A stretch of 64,000 bases of DNA from Shinella curvata (GCF_022899935.1 NZ_JALJCJ010000005.1:124001-188000), one strand, 5' to 3'; shown: positions 7,957 to 17,121, counted from the stretch's first letter. Numbers and translations are program-made. Notes: generated by a model not told the origin, from the sequence alone.

Positions 7957-9111
7957 ATGCGTATCCTCATTGTCGGCGGCGGGCCTGCGGGCCTGACGTT
8001 TGCCGCCTGCCTGCTGCGTCATGGTATCGAGCCCGTCGTCGTGGAAAAGGCCGCACGTGGCCGGACCGGCGGCTATTCCATCGGCTTGCATGTCAACGGC
8101 TGGCGTGTCGCGGAACGGCTTGGTCTCGTCGAGGCGTTTCGCGCCAAGGCCATGCCGCTCGGCCCCGCCCACCACCTGGACAGGCGCGGCCGCAAGCTCT
8201 TCTCCTATGACTATCGTGTGTTGGCAAAGGCGGCAGAGGGCCGTCTGCTCGCCATCATGCGCAACGACTTCCAGGAGATCCTGTACGCTGCTGTCGAGGG
8301 GCAATGCCCCATCCACTACGAGACCACGATCACGGCGCTCGAGGACGATGGCGACGGCGTCACCGTTACATTCTCCAACGGAAATCGCGACCGTTTCGAC
8401 CTGGTCATCGGCGCAGACGGCTATCGCAGCGCTGTCCGCGCCCTGGCCTTCGGCCCTCATGAGGATTTTCTCCGGCCACTCGGCTACCGCGCCAGCGCGT
8501 GGCGTGTGCCGCTTGCCGAGCCACTCGGTGCGAGTTTCGTCGGCATGATGGATATCGACCATCAAGGCGGGCTCTACGCCGTCGGCGATGGCACGGCCGC
8601 CACCTTGTTCTGTTGGCGGGACGAGCGGACGGATCGCCTCGATCCCGAGGCACGCCGGGCCATCCTGCAGAAGGAATTCGGCCATTGGCCGGAACCGGTC
8701 GCCTCCGCACTCACATCTGCCATTGACTGGGACCAGGCCTTCTTCGACACGGTGTCACAGATCGAAGTCCCGAAATGGTCGAGAGGGCGAATAGCATTGT
8801 TGGGCGATTCCGCCTGGTGCCTGACCTTTCTTGCCGGCCAGGGAACGTCAACGGCGATGGCCGGCGCGTATATTCTCGCATCGGAACTCGCGAGGAAAAG
8901 CCTCCCGGAAGCGCTCGATAGCTATGAGGCGCGCATGCGGCCGCTGGTGACGAGGATGCAGGCGGTCTCGCGCAAGATCGGTGGCCACTACATTCCGCAG
9001 AGCACCTTCGGCATGCGTCTGCAGGCGTGGATCCTACCGATCATGCTGTCGCCGCTCCTCATCCGGTTCACGTCGAGCCGGCTGGCGGCACCGCCGGTGG
9101 AGCTTGACTGA
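7957..9111 (+). CDS. FAD-dependent aromatic monooxygenase (PHBH/TetX-like fold)
   Basis: The 384-residue product has the three FAD motifs of the p-hydroxybenzoate hydroxylase group: the Rossmann GGGPAG at residues 7-12, GADGYRS near residue 150, and ALLGDSAW near residue 280 followed by GQGTSTAMAGA. No signal peptide is present, so it is cytoplasmic. It starts nine bases after the TonB receptor stop behind GAGGAAG and is therefore the third gene of the permease-receptor operon. Members hydroxylate phenolic or polyketide-like rings using NAD(P)H and oxygen. Its position suggests it modifies or destroys the imported siderophore or another ligand inside the cell; that is inference. An unrelated antibiotic-inactivating role is the main alternative. 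Confidence 0.85.
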   Translation: MRILIVGGGPAGLTFAACLLRHGIEPVVVEKAARGRTGGYSIGLHVNGWRVAERLGLVEAFRAKAMPLGPAHHLDRRGRKLFSYDYRVLAKAAEGRLLAIMRNDFQEILYAAVEGQCPIHYETTITALEDDGDGVTVTFSNGNRDRFDLVIGADGYRSAVRALAFGPHEDFLRPLGYRASAWRVPLAEPLGASFVGMMDIDHQGGLYAVGDGTAATLFCWRDERTDRLDPEARRAILQKEFGHWPEPVASALTSAIDWDQAFFDTVSQIEVPKWSRGRIALLGDSAWCLTFLAGQGTSTAMAGAYILASELARKSLPEALDSYEARMRPLVTRMQAVSRKIGGHYIPQSTFGMRLQAWILPIMLSPLLIRFTSSRLAAPPVELD

Positions 9112-9178
9112 GCCGTCCGCTACCTCCGTCGAAAAACCACCGGCGCGGCACATAGGTCCATAGAGGTACGGCAAAAAA

Positions 9179-10906
9179 TCAGCTCTGCGCCATTTTCCAG
9201 CGGCGCATTTCCGCCGACCGCCGCCACAGCCGCCGGTAGGTCGGCGACGAGACCAGCAGGGCTTCGTGGCTGCCGCTGGCTTCAATCCTGCCGCCGTCCA
9301 GAAGCACGATCCGATCCGCTGCGACGATGGAAGCAAGATCGTGGGCGATGACGAAAAGGCTACGGCCGGCGGCAAGCGCTGCGATAGCCCGCTGGATCGC
9401 CTCTTCATTCTCCGGATCGAGCGCTGACGTCGCCTCGTCGAGAATGACGATCGGCGCGTCCTTCAGGATTGCCCGCGCGATGCACATCCGTTGGCGCTCA
9501 CCACCGGATAGCCGGGCGCCAAGCGCACCGACCCGGGTCTGGTAGCCGCGTTCGAAGCCGAGGATAACGTCGTGAATGGCGGCAGCTCTGGCCGCGGCCT
9601 CAACCTCCTCATCCGAGGCAGACGGCCGGCCGACACGGATATTGTCCCCAATAGTGTCATCGAACAGCAGGGCCTCCTGGAAGACAGGGGCGATTATCGT
9701 GGAGAGCGCCCGGCTGTCGATATCGCGGATATCCCGGCCACCGATCAGGATTCTGCCGCGATCCGGCTCCCAAAATCGCATGAGGAGCTGCATGCAGGTG
9801 GTTTTCCCACTGCCATTGGCACCGATCAGGACCGTCATTTCTCCTTGCGCCGCCTTGAAGGTGATGTCCTCAAGAGCGGGTGCCGTTCGTCCCCGATGCG
9901 TGAAGCTCACATTTTCATAGTGTACGTCGAAGGCTTCGGGGCTGCCATCCCGACCCGTCGGAGTTAGCGGAACGGCAAGAAGCTCACGGACATTCGCGCG
10001 GCCGATCCGCGCGAGCTCCAGCATGGCCGAAAGACTGGCGAAGTTTCGCGCCGGAACTGTTGCGCAAACCACCAGAAGCGCTGAGATTGCGAGCCGGGCG
10101 GCGTCAGCGTGGGATGCATCGCCAAAGGTAAAAACCGCCAGGAAAATCGCAAGCGCGGCCGACAGATCGATCACCATGCGAAACAGCACGGCAATCGGCG
10201 TGATCTTGCGCACGCCGCGCCATGCGCCATCCCGCAGGCGCTCGACGGCGCGGGCGAAGACACCATCGGCATCCGCACCATCCGCAAAGGCCCGCAACAC
10301 CGCAACACCCTCGGCCTGCTCCTGCAAGACCAACGACACCTCCGCCAGGCTGCGGGCCCGACGCTCCAGCCCTACAGCAAGCCTGCGTCGCGCAAAGGAA
10401 AGAAGAGCCAGGCCGATCGCCATGCCGAAAATGGCGGACAAGCCCGTCACCGGCCAGACGACCACCGCTCCGACGAGACAAACGGCGAGCACAGCGGCAT
10501 TGGCGACGATTTCCGGGCGTGTATGGGACGCATGGTTCTCAAGCCAGAGGATATCCTCCGAGACGGCCTGCATGACCTTCCCGCCGCCAATGGCGCGAAA
10601 CGCGCCGAGCGGCATGCCCACGAGATGGGCCAGGATGGCGCGCCTCATGCGCACCCCGCCGCCATAGGCAAGCGCATAAAGCCGGCGTGACGCGGGCCAC
10701 AGCAAAAGGCGTCGCAGGATGGCCGTTCCGGCAAGGGCAATGATGCACCACAAGGCCGCTGGGGCCGGATCCGCGTCGAGCGCCCGCCACAGGAAAAATG
10801 CGACGAGCAGCGGCTGAGCACCGAGCAGAATGCCATCGATCATGCGGCCGACCAGCCCTGCGTCGCCACCGGAACCAAAATCGGGAAGTCTGTCGTTCAC
10901 GCCCAT
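9179..10906 (-). CDS. ABC half-transporter, second of pair (YbtQ/IrtB-like siderophore transporter)
   Basis: The 575-residue product has six membrane segments in about the first 310 residues and a C-terminal ATPase with Walker A GANGSGKTT, signature LSGGERQRM and Walker B IVILDEATSALD. The exporter-type fold fused to its ATPase matches MsbA-like half transporters; next to a TonB receptor and a sibling gene it best fits the YbtPQ/IrtAB class, which imports ferric siderophores despite the exporter fold. The ATG at 10906 overlaps the stop of the preceding half-transporter by one base (TGATG), implying translational coupling and a heterodimer. All catalytic motifs look intact. Confidence 0.87.
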   Translation of the reverse strand: MGVNDRLPDFGSGGDAGLVGRMIDGILLGAQPLLVAFFLWRALDADPAPAALWCIIALAGTAILRRLLLWPASRRLYALAYGGGVRMRRAILAHLVGMPLGAFRAIGGGKVMQAVSEDILWLENHASHTRPEIVANAAVLAVCLVGAVVVWPVTGLSAIFGMAIGLALLSFARRRLAVGLERRARSLAEVSLVLQEQAEGVAVLRAFADGADADGVFARAVERLRDGAWRGVRKITPIAVLFRMVIDLSAALAIFLAVFTFGDASHADAARLAISALLVVCATVPARNFASLSAMLELARIGRANVRELLAVPLTPTGRDGSPEAFDVHYENVSFTHRGRTAPALEDITFKAAQGEMTVLIGANGSGKTTCMQLLMRFWEPDRGRILIGGRDIRDIDSRALSTIIAPVFQEALLFDDTIGDNIRVGRPSASDEEVEAAARAAAIHDVILGFERGYQTRVGALGARLSGGERQRMCIARAILKDAPIVILDEATSALDPENEEAIQRAIAALAAGRSLFVIAHDLASIVAADRIVLLDGGRIEASGSHEALLVSSPTYRRLWRRSAEMRRWKMAQS

Positions 10907-12696
10907 CAGACCGTTCCAGCGTTTCGAAGGGTGAAGGATCGGGCGGCGGCATGCGAGCGCCATTGACGTGCATAGGCCCCGTCAAGAGCGATGAGAGCAT
11001 CATGCGAGCCGCACTCGGTGATCCGCCCGCCTTCCAGATAGACGATACGATCGAAGTGGCGCACGGAAGACAGGCGGTGGGCGATGGCGATCACGGTCCG
11101 GCCTGTCGCCAGCGCATTCAGGGCGGCCTGGATCTCGTACTGCCCATCGGGGTCAAGATAGGCTGCCGCCTCGTCGAGAACGAGGATGGGCGCATTCTTG
11201 AGAAAAGCACGGGCAATCGCGATCCGCTGCTTCTGCCCTCCTGATAACCCCTCGCCCCGATGCAGCACCGTGTCATAGCCCGCCGGCAGTGCGCGAATGA
11301 AATCATCCGCACGGGAAAGGCGCGCGGCCTCGGCAATCTCCGCATCGCTTGCCCCAGGACGCCCGATCGCTATGTTGGCGCGGATCGTCTGGGAAAACAG
11401 GAAGTTGTCCTGAAACATCGCCGCGAACCTTTCGGCAAGAACAGGCTGTGAAAACGAGCGGATATCACGACCGCCAAGCGTGACGCGGCCGGTATCCGGA
11501 TCGAAGAAACGCAGAAGAAGGCGCGCCAGCGTCGATTTGCCAGCCCCGCTCGGCCCCACAAGGGCGATCTTCTGGCCGGCCTCTATTTCGAGATCGATGT
11601 TTTCGAGCACAAAATCCCTGCCGTAGGAAAACCCGACCTTTTCGAAGCGAATGCTGTCGCCATCTGCCGCGACGCCTTCGAGCAAAGGCAGGTCCGGCAG
11701 CCGGAGCAAGGCGTCGACACGGGCAAGCGATGCCTCCTGAATCCTGAGGCGTCCCATCGCGCCGAAAAGACGCGCACCGATGGAGGACAGCAAGAAGGCA
11801 CCCAGCATAAAGAACGTCAGGACGGCGATACCCTCCGGCAACGGATAGAGCCAGAGCCCCAACGGGGCGACGAACAGGAGGCTGGACGTCGTGGCGAGGA
11901 AAAACCAGTTCGTTCCCGTCGCGGCAAAGGCAAGCCACCGGCCCACGGCATCTGCAAGTTCCTTGAAGGCGCCCTCCGCACGGCGCAAATTCTCGGGAGC
12001 CATGCCGTAGGCCTTGATGACGGGCACCATGCTGACAGCCTCCTGCAGGGCCGTGTCCACACCCGCCTGCGCAGCGACGAAACGTGTCGACAGACCGCCA
12101 TCACCGCGCAGAATGAATGAGAAAATGAGGAAGCCGGCGAAGACCGGCAGAAAAGCGGCCAGGGCCAGACGCCAGTCGATGACGAGCATGGCACAACCGA
12201 TGAAGACCGGCGCGACGAGTGCAGCAACCAGATCGGGGATCAGATGGGCAACGCCGTCCTCGATGCGCTCGACATCCTCCATGAGCGTGCGACGAAGCTC
12301 GGCGGCATCGACACGCTGGATGGCGCCGAGGGGCGCGGACCAGAGCTTCCGGCCCATGGCCAGCCGGGTCTCCGCCTGGATGTCGATCGCCATACGATGG
12401 GCAAGAAGGTTCGAGCCCGTTTGCAGGATGCAGGACACAAATACCGCGCCCAAAACGCCGGCGGACCAGAACAGAGCTCCGCTCCGATCCATGGCGACCA
12501 GTGCGCCCGCGGCGAGCGCGACCAGCGCCGCACCGCCGGTTTCCAAAGCCGCAGAGACGGTCGCAAGCGCCATGACGACCCCCATTCGGCCGCGCCGTCC
12601 CTGTGTGAGCGACCAGAGCCGACCGGCAGTCCCCTTGCCTGCCACATCGCCTTCTCGCCCTGGCCTACCCGGCGCGCCTGCCTCGTCCCCTCTCAT
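10906..12696 (-). CDS. ABC half-transporter, first of pair (YbtP/IrtA-like siderophore transporter)
   Basis: The 596-residue product begins seven bases after the stop of the TonB receptor and ends overlapping the partner half-transporter. After a roughly 40-residue hydrophilic N-terminus come about six membrane segments, then the ATPase with Walker A GPSGAGKST, signature LSGGQKQR and Walker B ILVLDEAAAYLD. The Walker B tail AAAYLD differs from the usual ATSALD, as in many heterodimeric pairs with one weaker site. IrtA of mycobacteria carries a flavin reductase domain at its N-terminus; none is present here, so YbtP is the closer model. An internal ATG (MGVVMAL, about 38 codons later) is a possible alternative start. 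Confidence 0.86.
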   Translation of the reverse strand: MRGDEAGAPGRPGREGDVAGKGTAGRLWSLTQGRRGRMGVVMALATVSAALETGGAALVALAAGALVAMDRSGALFWSAGVLGAVFVSCILQTGSNLLAHRMAIDIQAETRLAMGRKLWSAPLGAIQRVDAAELRRTLMEDVERIEDGVAHLIPDLVAALVAPVFIGCAMLVIDWRLALAAFLPVFAGFLIFSFILRGDGGLSTRFVAAQAGVDTALQEAVSMVPVIKAYGMAPENLRRAEGAFKELADAVGRWLAFAATGTNWFFLATTSSLLFVAPLGLWLYPLPEGIAVLTFFMLGAFLLSSIGARLFGAMGRLRIQEASLARVDALLRLPDLPLLEGVAADGDSIRFEKVGFSYGRDFVLENIDLEIEAGQKIALVGPSGAGKSTLARLLLRFFDPDTGRVTLGGRDIRSFSQPVLAERFAAMFQDNFLFSQTIRANIAIGRPGASDAEIAEAARLSRADDFIRALPAGYDTVLHRGEGLSGGQKQRIAIARAFLKNAPILVLDEAAAYLDPDGQYEIQAALNALATGRTVIAIAHRLSSVRHFDRIVYLEGGRITECGSHDALIALDGAYARQWRSHAAARSFTLRNAGTV

Positions 12697-12703
12697 CGGA
12701 CGC

Positions 12704-14878
12704 TCAGAACTTGACCTTGAAACTGCCGCCGAAGGTCAGCGGATCGCCCGGAGAGAGCAGCTTGCCGGTACCGAGATCCGCAGCGACGATGCGATAGTCG
12801 AGATCGCCGATATTCTTGGCGAAGACATAGGCCGCATAGCGGTCGTTCTCCAGGCCGGCATAGGCGTCCACGAGACCATACCCCTTCTGGCTGATCGTGT
12901 TCTGGACATCGAAATAGTAGCTGGAACGATAACGATAGTTCACGCCGACCTTGCCAACGAGGTCGTCCCATCCGGCCTCCCATTGATAGGTGACGCCCGC
13001 CGAGCCAGTGAAGCGCGAGACGAACTGCTGCTGGTTGCCACTGACGTCGACCGAGCCGGAACCGTCGAGCGCCCGCGCGTTGCGATAGTCCTTGTAGGTC
13101 GCATCCGCATATCCGGCGCCGGCCGTAAGCGTCCAGTGATCATCGAGATCGTAGGCGACGGACAATTCGCCACCCCAGGATTCGCTGCGCGGGGCATTGG
13201 AAATCGGCGTTGCACCGGTCAGCGCGTTGAAGCCTTGAACCTGCTGGTCGCGCCAATCGATGTAGAAGACGGATGCCTCCACCTTGAGCCGGTCATCGAG
13301 CGTGGCCGATTTCAGGCCGAGCTCATAGCTTATAACGCGCTCCGAATCGTAGGCCCCCTCGTCTCCGAGACCGACGAAGCCGGAATTGAAGCCGCCCGAC
13401 TTGTAGCCGCTGGAAATGCCACCATAGAGGTTCAGTCCATCCATCGGCTCGAACTGCAGGCCAATGCGCGGCGTGACATAGGCTTCGGAGAGTTTTGCGC
13501 TATAGCCGGGCGCAAAGGCGCCCGTCAGGCCGAGAAGCTGCGCCGTGGCATTGGCGTTGAAGTCGTAGTCGAAGGTCTTTCGATCATGGCCGACACGCAG
13601 GCCGCCGAAGAGTTTCCACTGGTCGTTCAGGGCATAGGTGCCGTCTGCGAAGGCGGAGAGTGAAACCGTATCCGTATCGCCGCGGGTCGAAAGCGTCGCC
13701 TCGCCACCCGTGAAGGTGCTGTTTGCACCATAGACACGCGAGGCCTGGGAAAACTCGCCGTAGAGACCGGCGACCCAGTTGAGGCGGTCGTTGTCCTCGG
13801 AAACGTAGCGCACCTCCTGCGACCACTGGCGATAGCGGCCATCGAACGGGTTGTCCGAACGGTAACGGAAATTCGCAAAGCCCATAGACTGGAAAAGGGC
13901 GTCATAGGCAGCGAAATAGCCGACCGGGAAGCCATTGCCGCTTACCCCCACCGCGCTTTTCTGAAAGCCTGTGATCGAGACGATCTTGTCGCCATTGTCG
14001 AGCTGGTAGGTCAGCTGGCCCGAGGCGGTGACGAGGTCGCTGTCGATGCGGGTCGGGTCATCGACCGCGACACCGCGGCTGCCCTTCAGGAAATCCGCCT
14101 CCGGCATGCCGAACATCTCGCCGTCCAGCACCTGGCGCTCGATATCCACGATGCCGAGAAATTCGAGATTGTCGGTAATGTCGCCGGCGATGCTGAGGCG
14201 GCCATGCACGTCCTTGCCGCCGCCGAGATCGCTGCCATCCACCGTCGAGTGAAGAAAGCCGTCCGTCTTCGAAGCCGAGAAGGCACCGCGCACCGCCCAG
14301 CCATTGTCGCCGATCGGCGTGTTGAAGACGCCGGTCGTTCCAAGCGTACCGAACCGGCCAAAGTCCATGCCGATTTCACCGCCGGTATGATCGGGATCAG
14401 GCAGGTTCGAAATGATGTTGACGGAGCCGGCAATGTTGTTGCGACCATAGAGCGTTCCTTGCGGGCCACGCAGGATTTCGATGCGATCGACATCGAGCAG
14501 CGTGCCGCTATGGGCCTGCGCATTGCCGATGCCCACGCCGTCCACATAGATGCCGACCGATGGGTCGCTCTCGATGAGGGCGGAGCCGACACCGCGGATG
14601 GCGGTGAAAGACGTGTAGAGCTTTGCCGTCACCGCCCCCGTCTGGGCATTCGGCTCGGCGGCGATCGCATCCTCACGGCGCTTCGTCTTGCGCAGCGAGA
14701 GGGTTTCACCCGTCTTCACCACGATGCTGGCCGGCACGTCCTTGCTTTCGGCCCTTCGTTTTTCCGCCGTCACGATGATCGGCTCCAGAACGGTTCCCTG
14801 GGTAGCCTCCTGCGCGAGAGCAAGAACAGGCAGGCTGACGCCGGCCAGAAGCGCGGCAAAGCCGATAGCAGTCTTCAT
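12704..14878 (-). CDS. TonB-dependent receptor paired with the YbtPQ-like ABC transporter
   Basis: The 724-residue product has a signal peptide cleaved near VLALAQ, a TonB-box-like EPIIVTAEKR, a plug with the conserved GPQGTLYGRNNIAGSVNI, and a barrel ending LTFGGSFKVKF with the terminal phenylalanine. No STN domain is present. The two ABC half-transporters follow immediately on the same strand with spacing of seven bases and one overlapping base, so the three genes form one operon carrying a ligand from the outer membrane to the cytoplasm. The AraC gene upstream lies on the same strand and ends 119 bases before the receptor start; it is the likely regulator. Confidence 0.93.
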   Translation of the reverse strand: MKTAIGFAALLAGVSLPVLALAQEATQGTVLEPIIVTAEKRRAESKDVPASIVVKTGETLSLRKTKRREDAIAAEPNAQTGAVTAKLYTSFTAIRGVGSALIESDPSVGIYVDGVGIGNAQAHSGTLLDVDRIEILRGPQGTLYGRNNIAGSVNIISNLPDPDHTGGEIGMDFGRFGTLGTTGVFNTPIGDNGWAVRGAFSASKTDGFLHSTVDGSDLGGGKDVHGRLSIAGDITDNLEFLGIVDIERQVLDGEMFGMPEADFLKGSRGVAVDDPTRIDSDLVTASGQLTYQLDNGDKIVSITGFQKSAVGVSGNGFPVGYFAAYDALFQSMGFANFRYRSDNPFDGRYRQWSQEVRYVSEDNDRLNWVAGLYGEFSQASRVYGANSTFTGGEATLSTRGDTDTVSLSAFADGTYALNDQWKLFGGLRVGHDRKTFDYDFNANATAQLLGLTGAFAPGYSAKLSEAYVTPRIGLQFEPMDGLNLYGGISSGYKSGGFNSGFVGLGDEGAYDSERVISYELGLKSATLDDRLKVEASVFYIDWRDQQVQGFNALTGATPISNAPRSESWGGELSVAYDLDDHWTLTAGAGYADATYKDYRNARALDGSGSVDVSGNQQQFVSRFTGSAGVTYQWEAGWDDLVGKVGVNYRYRSSYYFDVQNTISQKGYGLVDAYAGLENDRYAAYVFAKNIGDLDYRIVAADLGTGKLLSPGDPLTFGGSFKVKF

Positions 14879-14996
14879 TGATCAATCCTCGAACCCGATT
14901 TGGCGCGGATTATCATCATGGCGGACGGGAGGGTCGAGGCGATCGGCTTATGCGTTTCGACAAAAAGCTTACGATTCTTATCCAGTTTAAAATGAT

Positions 14997-15920
14997 TCAA
15001 GATTTCAATCGGCTAGGCGGATAGCTGAAATGCTTCGTAAAGGCGGCCGTGAAGTTCGCCGGGTGCTGGTAGCCGGCCTTGTAGGCCGCTTCGGCAATGC
15101 TCAATCCATCCCGCAGGATGGCATTGCGGCCGATCAGGAGGCGTCTTTCGAGAAGGTATTCCCGGGCACTGACGCCGAAGGCGCGCTGGAAGTCCTGCTT
15201 GAGCTTGCTCTGGCTGATGGCGAAGCGGGCAGCAAGCGCGGCAAGGGTGTCAATCGCCGCGGCATTGGCATCGATATGCCGCCGGATCTCCAGCATGCGT
15301 TCCAGCGATTTCGCCGTAAGACCAGCCGTCGCCGCGACCTCGGACGGGCGGAACGCCTCGGCAAGGAAGCCGAGCAGGCTCATCGCGCTGGCATCGAGAT
15401 GCACGTTGACGAACGCACCGACTGCGGATGGGTTGAGCACGGACCACGCGATCTGCCGAAGCCGCGCATCCAGCGGATGCCGACGGATCATGACGGGCTG
15501 GCGCATGGCGCGCTGCATCGCCTCGAAGGTCGGATCATCCTTCATGGCAGAAAGGTTATGCTCCGCCCAGGCGGGGGTCAGGAGCAGCTCCACCACGCGC
15601 ACGGGCGTGTCTGGATGAATTGTCATGCTCGTCGGCACGCTCTCACCGGTCGCCGTGATCCACACCTCGTCCGGGCAGAAGCCGCCCTCTATGCCTTCGG
15701 TTGTATTGGTCGCGTAACCTTCGAGCACCACGGAAAGGCAGATCGCGGGAAAGGTCCGGCTCTGATAGGCGAGCGGCTGCTCCAGCGAGAGATCGGTGAC
15801 ACCTAGGAACATGCCGGGACCGACTTCGCGCCAGCGTCGTGCGTCGCCCTGCATTTCCACCGGCTCCGCAATTGTCGCGGCAGCGGAAGGCTGGTCCAAC
15901 ACTGCAACGGCCTCTGTCAC
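14997..15920 (-). CDS. AraC-family transcriptional regulator (second, siderophore-linked)
   Basis: The C-terminal region has the AraC double helix-turn-helix: LAALAARFAISQSKLKQDFQ and EAAYKAGYQHPANFTAAFTK. The GTG at 15920 is chosen because GAGGGAGAG precedes it by seven bases; the longer open frame to 16043 would have to be translated through an AT-rich stretch that looks like a promoter and carries a TGA-N9-TCA palindrome. That gives 307 residues. Its location upstream of, and co-directional with, the receptor/ABC operon and the iron operator in its promoter suggest an iron-repressed, siderophore-responsive activator, parallel to the AraC gene at 3553-4590. Confidence 0.85.
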   Translation of the reverse strand: MTEAVAVLDQPSAAATIAEPVEMQGDARRWREVGPGMFLGVTDLSLEQPLAYQSRTFPAICLSVVLEGYATNTTEGIEGGFCPDEVWITATGESVPTSMTIHPDTPVRVVELLLTPAWAEHNLSAMKDDPTFEAMQRAMRQPVMIRRHPLDARLRQIAWSVLNPSAVGAFVNVHLDASAMSLLGFLAEAFRPSEVAATAGLTAKSLERMLEIRRHIDANAAAIDTLAALAARFAISQSKLKQDFQRAFGVSAREYLLERRLLIGRNAILRDGLSIAEAAYKAGYQHPANFTAAFTKHFSYPPSRLKS

Positions 15921-15969
15921 GGTTCGCTCTCCCTCGCCGAAGTGCGGCCTGCCATAACCGCAATTAACA

Positions 15970-15984
15970 TGACTATAATAATCA
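15970..15984. promoter_or_regulatory. Candidate RirA-type iron operator (TGA-N9-TCA)
   Basis: TGACTATAATAATCA is symmetric at six of seven positions around a central A and lies 50 bases upstream of the AraC GTG at 15920, inside the only AT-rich block of the promoter. The distance matches that of the other candidate sites in the window (43-66 bases). Confidence 0.55.
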
Positions 15985-16195
15985 TATTTAGACGTCGGAG
16001 TAACCGCCCGAGAACGGCAAGGCAAGTGGGATCGCTCTTGCAAAAGCTGAAACAGCCTGTCTGCGACGTCCGACAGGTTTCACGCTGTCGATACAGACGG
16101 ACGGAATCTGAGCCATCCGGCGCGCCATGGAGGAGCGCTGCCTGCCCGTCAGCCAGACCGCCGAGCACGCCAGAAGGCGATGAACGACCCTTCAG

Positions 16196-16831
16196 CTACG
16201 CAGCAGCCATCGACCCGGCCTCTCCCCGAGAGGCAATATATGCAATCAGCTCTTCAATGCTGATCAGCGGCAACCGGTGAAATTCGGCAAAGGCAAGCAG
16301 TTCCGGTAACCGCGCCATGGTCCCGTCATCGTTGGCGACCTCGCAGATCACGCCAGAGGGCGTCTTGCCGGCAAGGCGCGCCAGATCGACGGCAGCTTCG
16401 GTGTGGCCCGGGCGGCCAAGCACACCGCGTGGATGAGCCCGCAGCGGGAAGATGTGCCCCGGACGCGCAAAATCATCACCCTTCACCGATGGGTTCATGA
16501 GCGCCTTGACCGTTGCGGCGCGGTCCGAAGCGGAAATGCCCGTCGTGGTAGCCGGCAGATAATCGACGGAGACAGTGAACGCCGTTTTGAGATATTCGGT
16601 GTTCTCAGGCACCATGAGCGGGATATCGAGCGCATCGAGACGCTCCCCTTCCACGGCCACGCAGATCAGACCGCGCGCATGTTTCATCATGAAGGCGATC
16701 GCCTCCGGGGTTATCGCATCCGACGCGACAATGATGTCGCCTTCGTTCTCGCGGTTTTCGTCATCGACGACAACGATCATGCCACCACGCGCCAAAGCCG
16801 CGATTGCATCTTCAATTTTCGAGAGTGCCAT
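16196..16831 (-). CDS. ribB: 3,4-dihydroxy-2-butanone 4-phosphate synthase RibB
   Basis: The 211-residue product carries the full RibB fold: the acidic metal/substrate loop DDENRENEGD (about residues 23-32), DRAATVKAL, and RPGHIFPLRAHPRGVLGRPGHTE. It converts ribulose 5-phosphate to formate and the four-carbon precursor of riboflavin in the cytoplasm. It is a stand-alone RibB without the GTP cyclohydrolase II (RibA) domain. It is a single gene behind an FMN riboswitch, separate from other rib genes. Such extra riboswitch-controlled ribB copies are common in rhizobia and can increase flavin supply; several flavin enzymes are encoded in this window. Confidence 0.97.
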   Translation of the reverse strand: MALSKIEDAIAALARGGMIVVVDDENRENEGDIIVASDAITPEAIAFMMKHARGLICVAVEGERLDALDIPLMVPENTEYLKTAFTVSVDYLPATTTGISASDRAATVKALMNPSVKGDDFARPGHIFPLRAHPRGVLGRPGHTEAAVDLARLAGKTPSGVICEVANDDGTMARLPELLAFAEFHRLPLISIEELIAYIASRGEAGSMAAA

Positions 16832-16918
16832 TTCATGTGCCTTTCAAGGGTTGCCGATAGTGGCGTTTCATCCCTTGGGCGAACAGGTCCGCACGCGCTC
16901 CAGCCGGAACGCTTGCAG

Positions 16919-17060
16919 ACATGTCCTCTTCCATCCGGACTGTAACCGTCGGCTCCGGCATCGCACCGGATCTGCTGACCCTTCCATTGGAAGGCGCTCG
17001 CGGGCTCCCGGATCGCTCCGGATACCGCCGGTGGGGAATTTCACCCCGCCCTGAGAACAT
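16919..17060 (-). promoter_or_regulatory. FMN riboswitch (RFN element) in the ribB leader
   Basis: Read on the minus strand, the leader has the conserved RFN blocks: CAGGGCGGGGTGAAATTCCC at 17034-17053, CACCGGCGGTA, a variable hairpin at about 16975-17015, GCCGGAGCCGACGGTTACAG, and the closing GTCCGGATGGAAGAGGAC at about 16922-16940. It ends about 90 bases before ribB. Between aptamer and gene, CAAGGG near 16865-16880 can pair with CCCTTG near 16843-16855, a candidate expression platform that may mask the ribosome-binding site when FMN is bound. Confidence 0.97.
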
Positions 17061-17095
17061 TCGTAAATAAAGAATTTCCGGACAGAAATGCAAGA

Positions 17096-17114
17096 GGCCG
17101 GCTTCAAGCCGGCC
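17096..17114 (-). terminator. Hairpin terminator after the SDR gene
   Basis: GGCCGGCTT pairs with AAGCCGGCC across a one-base loop just after the stop of the SDR gene, followed on the minus strand by a pyrimidine-rich TCTTGCATTTC. It separates the sugar-uptake operon from the ribB leader. Confidence 0.6.
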
Positions 17115-17121
17115 CCTAATA

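Noticed and set aside
14993-15007. TGATTCAAGATTTCA as another RirA operator upstream of the receptor at 14878
   Set aside because: Only the outer three base pairs are symmetric, and it overlaps the stop codon of the AraC gene; the pattern at this quality is expected by chance.
15921-16043. N-terminal extension of the AraC protein to an upstream ATG at 16043
   Set aside because: The added 41 codons would cross an AT-rich promoter with an iron operator; the GTG at 15920 has a good Shine-Dalgarno.
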